DNA of 64,000 nt, taken from RFSX01 sp965248155. GTDB lineage: Bacteria; Bacteroidota; Bacteroidia; Chitinophagales; Saprospiraceae. Position numbers and translations under genes: made by a program. The notes under the pieces are model-generated. The model was not told the DNA's origin. It was given only the letters and a program-made list of their open reading frames with translations, and made no database searches. The stretch spans positions 930,001-994,000 of the forward strand of contig CBDFIO010000001.1 of NCBI GenBank assembly GCA_965248155.1, given 5' to 3'. Shown piece by piece: positions 18,689 through 27,634 of this stretch. Every line of letters starts with the position of its first letter. The stretch's first letter is position 1.

Positions 18689-20655
18689 ATGAAATCACTT
18701 TAGTAGGAAAACCCAACTCCGGTAAGAGCAGTCTATTTAATCTTCTTACAGGACTCAATCAAAAAATTGGAAACTACGGTGGCGTAACGGTAGAGAAAAA
18801 GTCCGGAAACTTTACGGATTTTGAAATCATAGATCTTCCGGGGCTCAAATCTCTAAGATCAAATACAATTGAAGAAGAAATTTCCAGGGATGCTATATTA
18901 GAAAACAGCAAAATCAAGTCTCCAATAATATTTGTAGCAAATGGATTACAGTTAGAAGATAATCTTATCCTCTTTTCTGAAATCGCTGACCTTCAAATTC
19001 CTATGTTATTGGTGATTAATTTCAAGGATGATCTGGAAAAATATAGAATTCATGTTGACCTCCAAAACTTGTCTAATAATCTTGGCTGCGAAGTCATTCT
19101 GATGAACTCTAAAACTGGAGATGGCTTGAATAAAATAAAGCAAGCTGCTACAAATTCACTTTTCAAAATTCCAAATGCATTTTGTCGCAGCTTATATGAT
19201 AAAGAATCTGATGGACAATTTACCAACCAATATGTTTCAAAATTAATTCTACCCAAAGATTCCAATTCTGATCTTGTGCAGGAAGACTTTTTTAAAAGGC
19301 AAAAACTAATCAACTCTTTTATAAAAACCGACTTGAGATACAATGATGAAAGAGATGCTTTTCTAAATATTTCTAAACGTTGGGATAAAATCTTACTGCA
19401 TCCCATCTTTGGGATCCTTATATTTCTTCTAACAATTCTGACCGTCTTTCAATCAGTCTTCTATTTTGCGTCGATACCTATGGATTGGATTGATTTGGGT
19501 TTTGCAAAATTAGCAGAACTGACTCAGTCTACCATATCCAATGCTTGGTTTGCTGACATAATTAGTGAAGGTATTATTCCCGGACTTGCCGGAGTATTAA
19601 TATTCATACCTCAGATTGCTATCCTCTTTTTACTCCTCGGCATATTAGAGCATTCAGGTTATTTGTCCCGGATATCATTCATAGCAAATAGGTTTCTGTC
19701 TAATTTTGGCTTATCAGGACAAAGTGTTATTCCACTTATGTCCAGTTGGGCTTGTGCAATTCCTGCAATTATGAGTTGTCGTGTCATTAATGATCCAAAA
19801 GAACGATTTTCGATCATATTTGCTGCTCCATTAATGACCTGCAGTGCAAGACTTCCTGTATATACTATTCTTATTGCAATAATGTTTCCCGAGCCAACTG
19901 CCGGCTTTTTTAATATTCAGGGAGTTCTATTATTAGTACTCTATTTGGTTGGAGTTTTCGCAACTCTGTTGGTAGCAAAACTTTCATATTCAAGATCTAA
20001 GATTAAGAGTTCTCATATGTGGTCATTAGAATTGCCTGTTTATCGAGTACCTAATTGGCGTAATGTCTTTTATAATGTCTATCTAAAAACAAAAGCTTTC
20101 GTTATTGAAGCGGGAAAAATAATTTTTCTTGTATCAATCATACTCTGGTTTCTGGCAAGTTATAGCCCAAAAAGTGATTCCTTCCTGCAAGATGCCTTTG
20201 AGAATCAGACACAGATATCAGGAATTAACAATTCTTCAAAAGAAGCAATAGATCTGGAATATTCTTATGCTGGGTATTTAGGGAAAACTATCGAACCGCT
20301 TATTGAACCCCTTGGTTATGATTGGAAGATCGGAATTGCACTGATATCATCATTTGCTGCGAGAGAAGTTTTTGTTGGTTCTATTTCTACGATTTACAGT
20401 GTAGGATCAGATAAGGAATCATTAATAAAGGACAGATTGAGAAATGAAAAGAATAGACTGACCGGATCTTCAAGGTTTAATCTCGCTACCTGTCTCTCCT
20501 TACTCATGTTTTATGTATTTGCACTCCAATGTATGAGTACCATGGCAATAGTAAAAAAAGAGACCGGACATTGGAAATACCCACTAATTCAATTTGTAGT
20601 CATGCTTATCATGGCCTATGCTTCCGCTTGGCTTGTATATACGCTTTTCAAATAA
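18685..20655 (+). CDS. feoB: Ferrous iron transport protein B
   Basis: 656 aa. The N-terminal G domain has GKPNSGKSSLFN (G1), NYGGVTVEKK (switch I), DLPG (G3), NFKDD (G4 variant) and SKTGDG (G5). After a linker come two Gate domains with about 8 membrane helices, including SWACAIPAIMSCRVI and SSFAAREVFVGSISTIYS. The protein imports Fe2+ across the inner membrane. It is shorter than E. coli FeoB (773 aa), mainly in cytosolic linkers. It is translationally coupled to feoA. Confidence 0.97.
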   Translation: MNEITLVGKPNSGKSSLFNLLTGLNQKIGNYGGVTVEKKSGNFTDFEIIDLPGLKSLRSNTIEEEISRDAILENSKIKSPIIFVANGLQLEDNLILFSEIADLQIPMLLVINFKDDLEKYRIHVDLQNLSNNLGCEVILMNSKTGDGLNKIKQAATNSLFKIPNAFCRSLYDKESDGQFTNQYVSKLILPKDSNSDLVQEDFFKRQKLINSFIKTDLRYNDERDAFLNISKRWDKILLHPIFGILIFLLTILTVFQSVFYFASIPMDWIDLGFAKLAELTQSTISNAWFADIISEGIIPGLAGVLIFIPQIAILFLLLGILEHSGYLSRISFIANRFLSNFGLSGQSVIPLMSSWACAIPAIMSCRVINDPKERFSIIFAAPLMTCSARLPVYTILIAIMFPEPTAGFFNIQGVLLLVLYLVGVFATLLVAKLSYSRSKIKSSHMWSLELPVYRVPNWRNVFYNVYLKTKAFVIEAGKIIFLVSIILWFLASYSPKSDSFLQDAFENQTQISGINNSSKEAIDLEYSYAGYLGKTIEPLIEPLGYDWKIGIALISSFAAREVFVGSISTIYSVGSDKESLIKDRLRNEKNRLTGSSRFNLATCLSLLMFYVFALQCMSTMAIVKKETGHWKYPLIQFVVMLIMAYASAWLVYTLFK

Positions 20656-20756
20656 GCGTATACGTCTCAATTCCTTCTATAAAGACTAGTAACTCATTTT
20701 CAAAAGAACAATTCTTAGCTGCTATAAGTATATTTATTCAATCATAACTATTAATT

Positions 20757-22379
20757 ATGAAGGCACAAACAAAAGCGATCTGTATACTAGGGATTCTTAT
20801 TGTTTCATTTCTCATTTCATGTATAGTAGTATCTAAAGAACTTGTCCCACATCACCTTGGTCAAGGGGATAAAATCCTTACAACGAAGCAAGGAACGTTT
20901 AATCCCGTACATATTCACCTTAGCTCAGGAGAACTTGTAACCATGGATAATGGCTTTACTCTCCTTTACAGTGAGGATTCTACCTTCATGATACCGAGAC
21001 GAAATGCACTACGATATTCATTTGACCGCAGTAGCCATCAAGAAATTGAAGAATTAGATTTCGCTGAAGTTGAATTCGTAGAGACAGTTCATAAAAGTAT
21101 TGATGGTTTGGCATTTCTATTATCTGCACCTGGAGGTATCGTGGCTGGAACAGTATTGTTTTTTGCTATTTTCGGATCTTGTCCAACCGTTTATTCCATA
21201 AATAACGATACAGCATATTTGGAAGCTGAGACATTTAGTTACTCCATTTCAAAAAGATTTGAAATGGAAGATGTAGATAAGTTGGAGTTCGCCAAGATTG
21301 AAAATGGAAGACTTTTAATGGAACTTCGAAATGAAGCATTAGAAACCCATTATCTGAATACTTTTAAGATACTTTCAGTTGAACATGATTCAAGCGAACA
21401 TATCTTTCCAAGCGAGTCAAATAATCTTCTGGATTGGAGAAAAGAGCTCATCAAAGTCGGTCCTTATATTCCAATTACCAGTATCATAGATAAGACAGGC
21501 CATCATGTTGCCGAAAAACTATTGAAAGAAGATGACGACTATTACTCAACATCTCAGATTGTACTAGATGATGCTTTAACAAAGCGAGACTACCAGGATT
21601 GGATTGATATTGAATTTGAAGTCCCGGAGGTTCAAGAAGAAATATTTCTCGCATTAAAATTAAGAAGTGCATTATTGAATACCGTATTGCTCTATGATAT
21701 GTTTCTGAATAAGCAAAATTTCAATTCTATAGATTGGACAGCTTCTACTACAAACCAAATGCTATATGCATACAATTTTGCAAAATGGTACAGAAAACAT
21801 TTCGGGCTGCATATTGAAATATGGGAAGATGGGAAATACAAAGAGGTTCAACAAATTGGCGACTCTGGCCCTATTACCTGGAGTAAGCTTGGCTATAAAA
21901 TAGATCTGAACAAAGGTGGTAAGCAGAAAATGAGGCTGAAATTTATTTCGGACAACTGGCATATCGACTGGTTAGGTATAAGTCTTTCAGGTTCCCAGGA
22001 AGTAAATTTTCTTAGCCATGATATAATTAATAAAGCTAAACTTAATCCTCATCTCAATATAAATGAACGTTTATTAGAAGATGATGATTCTTATCTCATA
22101 ACTTATCCTGGCCAATCCTATAATTTTGAATTTGCAATAGAGAAAGAGAACGATGCAAAGGAGATTTCTTTATTTGTTAATTCCAAAGGATTCTATATCG
22201 AATGGATACGTAAAGACTGGCTTCTTCCGGACGAGAATGAATCATATAAAGAAGAGTTGGTTTTAAACGACAAATTGATTCATCAATTATATCAACAATG
22301 GGAATGCGAAAAAGCAACAATGGAGGATTACTTCTTTGAAACTATGATTCCAGTTTCTAAATTAAAAAACACTGAATGA
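20757..22379 (+). CDS. Uncharacterised protein with GSCPTVYS motif
   Basis: 540 aa. A hydrophobic N-terminal segment (residues 8-27, ending in SC) could be a lipoprotein signal or anchor, and a second hydrophobic stretch at about 118-142 ends in FFAIFGSCPTVYS. The block after it (LEAETFSYSISKRFE then DVDKLEFAKIENGRLLMELRNEALETHY) resembles conserved proteins of unknown function found in several phyla, where an FGSCP motif precedes an EAE motif. No catalytic motif is evident. It overlaps the next lipoprotein gene by 4 bp, so the two form a unit. Function unknown. Confidence 0.75.
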   Translation: MKAQTKAICILGILIVSFLISCIVVSKELVPHHLGQGDKILTTKQGTFNPVHIHLSSGELVTMDNGFTLLYSEDSTFMIPRRNALRYSFDRSSHQEIEELDFAEVEFVETVHKSIDGLAFLLSAPGGIVAGTVLFFAIFGSCPTVYSINNDTAYLEAETFSYSISKRFEMEDVDKLEFAKIENGRLLMELRNEALETHYLNTFKILSVEHDSSEHIFPSESNNLLDWRKELIKVGPYIPITSIIDKTGHHVAEKLLKEDDDYYSTSQIVLDDALTKRDYQDWIDIEFEVPEVQEEIFLALKLRSALLNTVLLYDMFLNKQNFNSIDWTASTTNQMLYAYNFAKWYRKHFGLHIEIWEDGKYKEVQQIGDSGPITWSKLGYKIDLNKGGKQKMRLKFISDNWHIDWLGISLSGSQEVNFLSHDIINKAKLNPHLNINERLLEDDDSYLITYPGQSYNFEFAIEKENDAKEISLFVNSKGFYIEWIRKDWLLPDENESYKEELVLNDKLIHQLYQQWECEKATMEDYFFETMIPVSKLKNTE

Positions 22380-22930
22380 GCAAATTCCGAATTCTAGCGT
22401 TAATAAGTTTTATTGCTTTGACTTCATGTGGAAGTCTTTATAAAGGCACATCCCCTTATGGAGTAAAATCAATTATAGAATTGAAAAGTTCAATCACTTT
22501 ATCCGCTGAGCTCTTGGTCGTGTTTGATACCTCAATATGGCTTGTAAAAAATAATGTACTATATAATGCGCCATTTGAAAGAATAAAGAAAATCAGGGCA
22601 ATTGAATTGGAAGGAAAATCCAGATCGCTATTAATGATAGGATCGGGTATAGCTAGTTTGATCGCTGCAGGTCTTTATTTTGGTGATTGCAATTCAGAAA
22701 GTACAATTGCAGGAACAGGTTTTCTGGCAGTAGGCCTCAGTTCGATAATATTCGGAGCAACTGCTCCTCCGAGATACAGGTTTAATCCACCATTAAGCAA
22801 ACGCAAATACCTTCAGCTAAGCAATTACTGTCGCTACCCAATGGGATTGAATAATAAACAGAAGGAATTAATACTTGAATATTACAAACAAGATCATGCT
22901 GTAAATCGTCAAATAAAAGTGGACCATTAA
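22376..22930 (+). CDS. Small lipoprotein, 3' end replaced by IS3 insertion
   Basis: 184 aa. A lipoprotein signal (ALISFIALTSCGS, Cys at about 19), then a glycine-rich hydrophobic stretch (SLLMIGSGIASLIAAGLYF) and a second one around residue 115. It belongs to no family I recognise. The IS3-type element starts at 22900 inside codon 175. The last nine residues, after QDHA, are therefore encoded by the left end of the IS. Removing the element and one target repeat restores a frame ending IAIQKYAKH at 24401, also 184 residues. Cotranscribed with the preceding gene (ATGA overlap). The altered tail may or may not matter. Confidence 0.8.
   Translation: MSKFRILALISFIALTSCGSLYKGTSPYGVKSIIELKSSITLSAELLVVFDTSIWLVKNNVLYNAPFERIKKIRAIELEGKSRSLLMIGSGIASLIAAGLYFGDCNSESTIAGTGFLAVGLSSIIFGATAPPRYRFNPPLSKRKYLQLSNYCRYPMGLNNKQKELILEYYKQDHAVNRQIKVDH
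22893..22899 (+). repeat. Target-site duplication, left (IS3 copy 1)
   Basis: ATCATGC directly left of the element matches 24364-24370 exactly. Confidence 0.85.
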
Positions 22931-22974
22931 GTGAATAAAATTAAGTTATACATAACTATTAAATTCACTTTATT

Positions 22975-23325
22975 ATGAACAAGAAAAACAAATCAGCAGA
23001 ATCTTATGTCCGAGATGTAAAAAGAAGGACAAGACGTAAATTCTCTACAGAAGAAAAAATTAAAATAGTCATTGAAGGATTAAGAGGAGAACAAAGTGTT
23101 GCTTCTCTTTGTAGAAGAGAAGAGATTTCACAACCACTATATTATAAGTGGAGTAAAGATTTCATGGAAGCAGGGAAGAAACGTTTAAAGGGAGACACAG
23201 AACGTGAAGCCAATACTTCAGAAGTTCAACATCTAAAGACAGAAAATCAAGACCTTAAAGAGGTAGTAGCAGAACTTACTCTAAAAAATCGTGTGCTTAA
23301 AAAAAGCTTGAATGGAGTAAAATAA
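22975..23325 (+). CDS. IS3-family transposase OrfA (copy 1)
   Basis: 116 aa. An HTH_Tnp_1/IS3 OrfA domain (RRTRRKFSTEEKIKIVIEGL, then a second helix around SLCRREEISQPLYYKW) binds the inverted repeats. The C-terminal part (LKTENQDLKEVVAELTLKN) is a leucine-zipper-like coiled coil for dimerisation. Intact here, unlike copy 2. Near its end an A7 run allows a -1 shift into orfB. Confidence 0.92.
   Translation: MNKKNKSAESYVRDVKRRTRRKFSTEEKIKIVIEGLRGEQSVASLCRREEISQPLYYKWSKDFMEAGKKRLKGDTEREANTSEVQHLKTENQDLKEVVAELTLKNRVLKKSLNGVK
23299..23306 (+). promoter_or_regulatory. Programmed -1 frameshift site A AAA AAA G
   Basis: In the orfA frame this reads CTT AAA AAA AGC. The orfB frame opens right after the TAA at 23298-23300, and a -1 slip on the A7 run gives ...KKLEWSKIKFKKY leading into orfB. 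This is the classic IS3-family arrangement for making the OrfAB transposase. The same run is at 37457-37464 in copy 2. Confidence 0.7.
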
Positions 23326-23339
23326 AATTCAAGAAGTAT

Positions 23340-24323
23340 ATGCGATTTACAGCAAAAGAAAAAATGGAATTGATCAGAATTGTTGAGCAATCTGAATGGA
23401 GCATTAGACGAACGCTTAAAGAAATCGGTATTCACAAATCAACCTTTTACAACTGGTATAAGAAATATCGGGAAAATGGAATTGTAGGATTAGAGGAAAA
23501 GAAAAGTACAAGGAAGCATTACTGGAACAAGATTCCTGATCGGATCAGGTCTGATATATTGAATCTGGCACTGGAAGTTTCAGAGCTTTCTTGTAGAGAA
23601 TTGGCTTGCAGGTATACTGATGAGAATCAATACTTTATAAGCGAAAGCAGTGTTTACAGAATATTGAAATCTGCTGGACTGATAAACCCTCCTCATTATG
23701 ATCTGATATCTGCCGCAGATGAATTTAAAGACAAAACAACAACTGTCAATCAAATGTGGCAAACTGATTTTACTTATTTCAAAATCATTGGCTGGGGATG
23801 GTATTACCTATCGACTATATTAGATGATTATTCTAGGTACATTATAAGTTGGGAGTTGTGCTCAACGATGAAAACCCTTGATGTAAAAAATACTTTGAAT
23901 CAGGCATTAAACCATCCAAATGTAAATTTGAATAAACCGCCTAAGTTATTATCTGATAATGGATCTTGTTATTTAAGTCAAGAGTTGAGCTCTTATTTGG
24001 ATGATTACAAAATTAAACATGTGAGAGGAAGACCTGGTCATCCTCAAACGCAAGGCAAGATTGAAAGGTATCACAGAACGATGAAAAATGTAATTAAACT
24101 GGATCATTATTACAGCCCAGGTGAATTGAGTTTTCCTCTTTCACAATTTGTAAAATATTATAACCATCACAGATATCATGAATCTTTACAAAACTTGATA
24201 CCAGCAGATGTTTATTATGGATTAAAAGAAGAAAAACTGAAGAGAAGAAAATTATGTAAACACAAAACATTTAAAAAACGCAGACAAGAATATTTCAATT
24301 TAACTTTTAAAAGTGTAACTTAA
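23340..24323 (+). CDS. IS3-family transposase OrfB (copy 1)
   Basis: 327 aa to the first ATG. HTH_21-like segment (KSAGLINPPHYD) and an integrase core with DDE residues: WQTDFTYFKI (D), LDDYSRYII, SDNGSCYLS (D) and the final GKIERYHRTMK (E with the conserved K/R). Probably made as an OrfAB fusion by -1 frameshifting. It differs from copy 2 mainly in a short patch near the start (23361-23429). Confidence 0.95.
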   Translation: MRFTAKEKMELIRIVEQSEWSIRRTLKEIGIHKSTFYNWYKKYRENGIVGLEEKKSTRKHYWNKIPDRIRSDILNLALEVSELSCRELACRYTDENQYFISESSVYRILKSAGLINPPHYDLISAADEFKDKTTTVNQMWQTDFTYFKIIGWGWYYLSTILDDYSRYIISWELCSTMKTLDVKNTLNQALNHPNVNLNKPPKLLSDNGSCYLSQELSSYLDDYKIKHVRGRPGHPQTQGKIERYHRTMKNVIKLDHYYSPGELSFPLSQFVKYYNHHRYHESLQNLIPADVYYGLKEEKLKRRKLCKHKTFKKRRQEYFNLTFKSVT

Positions 24324-24363
24324 TTTTATTCACTTATTGTCCACTTTGGTTTGAAGACCTACA

Positions 24364-24370
24364 ATCATGC
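24364..24370 (+). repeat. Target-site duplication, right (IS3 copy 1)
   Basis: ATCATGC, identical to 22893-22899. Confidence 0.85.
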
Positions 24371-24401
24371 AATCGCTATTCAAAAGTATGCTAAACATTA
24401 G
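24371..24401 (+). other. Detached 3' end of the interrupted lipoprotein gene
   Basis: Joined to 22376-22899 this stretch continues the frame as ...QDHA-IAIQKYAKH and ends with TAG at 24399-24401. It is no longer translated as part of that gene. Confidence 0.75.
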
Positions 24402-24523
24402 AGTGTTAAAATCAATTCGCCCTTCTAAATATACATTCACAGGGCGCACCTAAATTTGCAAGCATGGGTTTTAATATTTAAACTTATATGTATTAAGATT
24501 CTACTAAACCCTAAATATCAATT

Positions 24524-25222
24524 ATGAAAAATCTATCATTATGGTCAAGCCGGAATCCTGTAATTTCAAGAATTCTAATAGGCGTTTTTTCAATAATTAT
24601 TGCGGGTAATGCGATCCTATTAGGATTTCTCTTCTTTGCTGATGATATTAAAATATCCAACACTCTTGTTAACATAATTCTGTTTTTCGCACTATTGGTA
24701 TATGTTATTTATCCTTCAGTAAATCGATTGAATAGAACAGTCTACAGAAAGCAAAAACGATGTGACATTGTGCTTGTAATATCTGGTTTTTTATTGCTCA
24801 GTTTTTGGTTTTTAAATTTCGCAAATGGTGTTGATGGGTCTCAGCAAAGCATTGGAGAGGAAACTATTCTCTTATCTGCGGTTAATACAAGTTTAATAAC
24901 TCTTGATTCTGATCCCAATAGGAAAGTCATGCTTAAAGCATTTAAAAAATATAAGAAAGAAATAAGAAAATCATTACAAAATCTCAAAAAGCAATATAAG
25001 AAGGATGGAAATAAAGAAGGGGTAAAAGCGATAAGAATCCTTTTATACTTATTGACTTTCATAGGAGCCCTCATTTTGGCATACTTTGTTGCAGCCTGGT
25101 CCTGCAGTGTTTCATGTTCTGGGAATGATACAGCTGCTGCATTCATACTAATCGGAGGAGCCGCTCTAGTTATTTATTTAGTAATTATCAGTATTAAATT
25201 AATAAATAAGAAATATGCCTAG
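24524..25222 (+). CDS. Uncharacterised integral membrane protein
   Basis: 232 aa with about five hydrophobic helices (near residues 16-38, 45-63, 80-98, 168-188 and 205-226). A highly basic, charged loop sits between the third and fourth (KAFKKYKKEIRKSLQNLKKQ), probably cytosolic. A Cys-rich patch, WSCSVSCSG, lies before the last helix. I recognise no family. ATG at 24524 follows an AT-rich leader. It stands alone between the IS3 element and the interrupted hydrolase. Confidence 0.65.
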   Translation: MKNLSLWSSRNPVISRILIGVFSIIIAGNAILLGFLFFADDIKISNTLVNIILFFALLVYVIYPSVNRLNRTVYRKQKRCDIVLVISGFLLLSFWFLNFANGVDGSQQSIGEETILLSAVNTSLITLDSDPNRKVMLKAFKKYKKEIRKSLQNLKKQYKKDGNKEGVKAIRILLYLLTFIGALILAYFVAAWSCSVSCSGNDTAAAFILIGGAALVIYLVIISIKLINKKYA

Positions 25223-25636
25223 TAGGCTGAAAATAAATTACGGGAGAATTTATATTTCTTTGATATTATAAAAATCCAATATTCTATTTGTCCATTCATC
25301 TGTGGCTTCAACCATAGGATAATGACCTACATTTTCAATTATATTTAATGTAGAATTCTTGATTATGGAACTCAACTTGTATGCCATTTCAATAACAGCT
25401 ACAGGGTCCTTATCAGCCCATAAAATTAAAGTTTTGACATTCGTGTCCTTTAAAGCTCCAATCCATCTTTCATAGTTGTCATAGCGTTGATTTATATATT
25501 TTGTAATCTTAGCCAGAACCTTGCGGTCGTTATTATGAAGAAGCAATTCCCATAATATCAACATGTCATTTGATTCGATAGCTTCAGAATTATAAAATAT
25601 ATTTTTCATGTTCCGTCTAAATGTATTGTAGCTAGC

Positions 25637-25643
25637 TAGTTTA
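25637..25643 (+). repeat. Target-site duplication, left (IS982)
   Basis: TAGTTTA, repeated at 26674-26680. Confidence 0.85.
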
Positions 25644-26673
25644 ACGTGAGTTCGACGTAAGGAAGTGGAAAAATAGGATAAAAAGAAAGAGCAATTTTGT
25701 TTATCTTAATAGTTGATAATCAATTAATTAAAACAAAAAAGCTCTACTATGAAAGATAGTCAAATTATTGCAATTTTCTGTGCTTTCGATGATTTTTTCA
25801 CCGATTTTGATTACTTTTTAAAATCTCATACCCTAGAGGGAAAGAAAAATCGACGGAATCGTACCTGCAGGTTATCCATGAGCGAGGTGATGAGCATCAT
25901 CGTATTTTTTCATATGAGTGGATACCGTTGCTTTAAGCACTTTTACCAGAATCATGTCTGCCAACATATGCGCGGCTATTTTCCCAATCTGGTATCTTAT
26001 AATCGGATGGTGGAGTTGCAAACCAAAGCGGTCCTACCATTAGCCTTGTTTGTAAAGATGTACCGAATGGGTAAATGTAGTGGGATATCCTTTATTGATT
26101 CAACCAGTATCCGGGTCTGTCACAATCGAAGGATTCATTCCCACAAGGTGTTTGCTGGACTGGCCAAACGAGGCAAGACTTCAAAGGGTTGGTTTTATGG
26201 TTTCAAACTTCATCTGGTTCATAATGACCGGGGCGAAGTGATTGATTTTCAACTCACTCCGGGCAATGTGCATGATAATGCCGTATTGAAGTGTAAACGG
26301 TTTATGAAGAAGGTCTATGGCCGGTTGTTCGGTGATAAAGGCTATATTGTCAACAAGCAAATCTTTGACACTCTTTTCTTGAGAGGTATTCATTTGATTA
26401 CTAAGTTGAGACGGAATATGAAATCCAAAATGATTACACCCCTACAGGATGCTCTTCTGCTCCGAAAACTTGCTATCTCTGAAACCATTATTGACCAACT
26501 CAAAAATATTTCACAGATCGAACATACAAGGCATCGTTCCTTTGCCGGATTTTTCGTCAATATACTTGGTGGACTTTGTGCCTACGGGTTTAAAGAATCT
26601 AAACCCTCCATTTATAAGAATCTGGTCGATACCAAACAGCTCCTTTTGGCCTAGTCTTACATCGAACTCACGT
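25644..26673 (+). mobile_element. IS982-family insertion sequence (1030 bp)
   Basis: Terminal inverted repeats of about 18 bp, ACGTGAGTTCGACGTAAG at 25644-25661 and ACGTGAGTTCGATGTAAG reading inwards from 26673, with one mismatch. Flanked by the 7-bp duplication TAGTTTA. One transposase gene fills the element. Its base composition is noticeably richer in GC than its surroundings, which suggests recent arrival. Confidence 0.93.
25749..26654 (+). CDS. IS982-family transposase
   Basis: 301 aa, typical for the family. DDE core: FIDSTSIRVCHNRRI (D), then GWFYGFKLHLV, GDKGYI (D) and the C-terminal KNISQIEHTRHRSFAGFFVN (E and family-specific end). Intact, with no frameshift, so the element may be active. 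Oriented opposite to the gene it interrupts. Confidence 0.95.
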   Translation: MKDSQIIAIFCAFDDFFTDFDYFLKSHTLEGKKNRRNRTCRLSMSEVMSIIVFFHMSGYRCFKHFYQNHVCQHMRGYFPNLVSYNRMVELQTKAVLPLALFVKMYRMGKCSGISFIDSTSIRVCHNRRIHSHKVFAGLAKRGKTSKGWFYGFKLHLVHNDRGEVIDFQLTPGNVHDNAVLKCKRFMKKVYGRLFGDKGYIVNKQIFDTLFLRGIHLITKLRRNMKSKMITPLQDALLLRKLAISETIIDQLKNISQIEHTRHRSFAGFFVNILGGLCAYGFKESKPSIYKNLVDTKQLLLA

Positions 26674-26680
26674 TAGTTTA
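26674..26680 (+). repeat. Target-site duplication, right (IS982)
   Basis: TAGTTTA, identical to 25637-25643. Confidence 0.85.
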
Positions 26681-27180
26681 GCTACTAGAGGCCCACTTAT
26701 ATTATTTTTCAAAAGCTTTTGGATAAATCGAAGTTTTGCCATATCGATCAACATACTACCATTAGATAATACCAAAGACTGGATATCTATTTCTAATCGA
26801 TGTTCATTATCAAGTGCAAGTATTTCAGTCGCAATAGAAGTTCCATAATCATGGGCAATCAAATGCATTTTTTCTATTCCAAGTTTTTTCCAAAGCTTAA
26901 TAGCAATTGTCGCCTGATCCTCTAAGTTGTATGAATATTTTTGAGGTTTATCAGACAATCCAAATCCTAAATGATCATGAATAACGACCCGATAATTTGA
27001 CAAATAAGGTTCGCATTTATAATAATCATAACTACAAGTAGGATATCCATGAAGGATACAAATCGTCTTCTCCTTGTGCAGGTTATATTCCAGATAAAAT
27101 ATTTTGTGTCCTTCTATAAGAGCATAACGACCTTTGGATTCCCAATCGAGAATACCACTTTTATGTTGATCATTTGTCAT

Positions 27181-27435
27181 TTAGAGATCACAATTTTGGC
27201 TATTGAATGAAATGTCATCCACAGAAATAATTGAATCAAGACGTTTTTGTTTGTTTTCTTTAGTTATAAGATACTCAACATGATCCTTCGTGAAAATGTC
27301 CATCAGTTGTGTGTCTATACATTCCCGGGAGCCAGATAGATTTATAAAAGATAAGTTTACAATTTTCTTCTTATCAACAAGTAACACAAGTTGATCATAG
27401 TAATCACAGGATATGGCTTTATACGGTTTGATATC
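27181..27435 (-). CDS. Rof-like (Rho-binding antiterminator) protein, start unclear
   Basis: The frame is open for 84 codons from just behind a TGA at 27436-27438. It reads YKAISCDYYDQLVLLV near its N terminus and KDHVEYLITKENKQKRLDSI near its C terminus. Both match the layout of E. coli Rof (CDDYDNLE..., ...KNVEYLVVE..., RLDKI), which binds Rho and blocks termination. Overall length also equals Rof (84 aa). No ATG/GTG/TTG precedes the conserved CDYYD motif; the only standard start, GTG at 27387, would remove it. Either a non-standard start is used or the start codon was lost. Stop touches the hydrolase start. Confidence 0.6.
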   Translation of the reverse strand, partial: DIKPYKAISCDYYDQLVLLVDKKKIVNLSFINLSGSRECIDTQLMDIFTKDHVEYLITKENKQKRLDSIISVDDISFNSQNCDL

Positions 27436-27634
27436 TCAATTTGGAATGAAAAATTACGACAAAATCCAATAGGAAGTTTGTCATCAATAATTTCAAACAA
27501 AATAATTTCTATGATTCTAGGATCTTGTTTGTTATAAAGACATGAATCCTCAGACTATCCTTATCTGAATCAATAATAGAAACGAAAACTGGGCTGAGAT
27601 AAATCGAAAAATGTAAGATATATTCTAGGATGGC

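Larger units (their letters stand above)
22900..24363 (+). mobile_element. IS3-family insertion sequence, copy 1 (1464 bp)
   Basis: Bounded by imperfect inverted repeats of about 31 bp that start TGTA and end TACA. The left begins TGTAAATCGTCAAATAAAAG and the right (reverse) TGTAGGTCTTCAAACCAAAG; both continue with TGGAC. Borders were set by comparison with the second copy at 37058-38521, where identity stops at exactly the same bases. It carries orfA and orfB in the -1 relation. The element is flanked by a 7-bp direct repeat. Confidence 0.93.
25250..27180 (-). pseudogene. Alpha/beta hydrolase interrupted by IS982-family element
   Basis: The N-terminal half (27180 to about 26674) has the oxyanion block HGYPTCSYDY, DHLGFGLSDKP and the nucleophile elbow LIAHDYGTS with an Asp nucleophile, pointing to a haloalkane-dehalogenase/epoxide-hydrolase-like group. 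The C-terminal half (25636 to 25250) has LILWADKDPV (acid) and ENVGHYPMVEA (catalytic His). The IS at 25644-26673 splits them. Deleting the IS and one 7-bp repeat rejoins the frame as SGPLVAKL-ASYNTFRRNMKN, giving 297 aa, the normal length. The gene starts right behind the Rof-like stop (TAAATG). Confidence 0.9.

Noticed and set aside
27436..27634. Open stretches on the minus strand between the Rof-like gene and the desaturase
   Set aside because: Frames change every 15-30 codons and no family motif appears; could be decayed coding DNA but cannot be supported.
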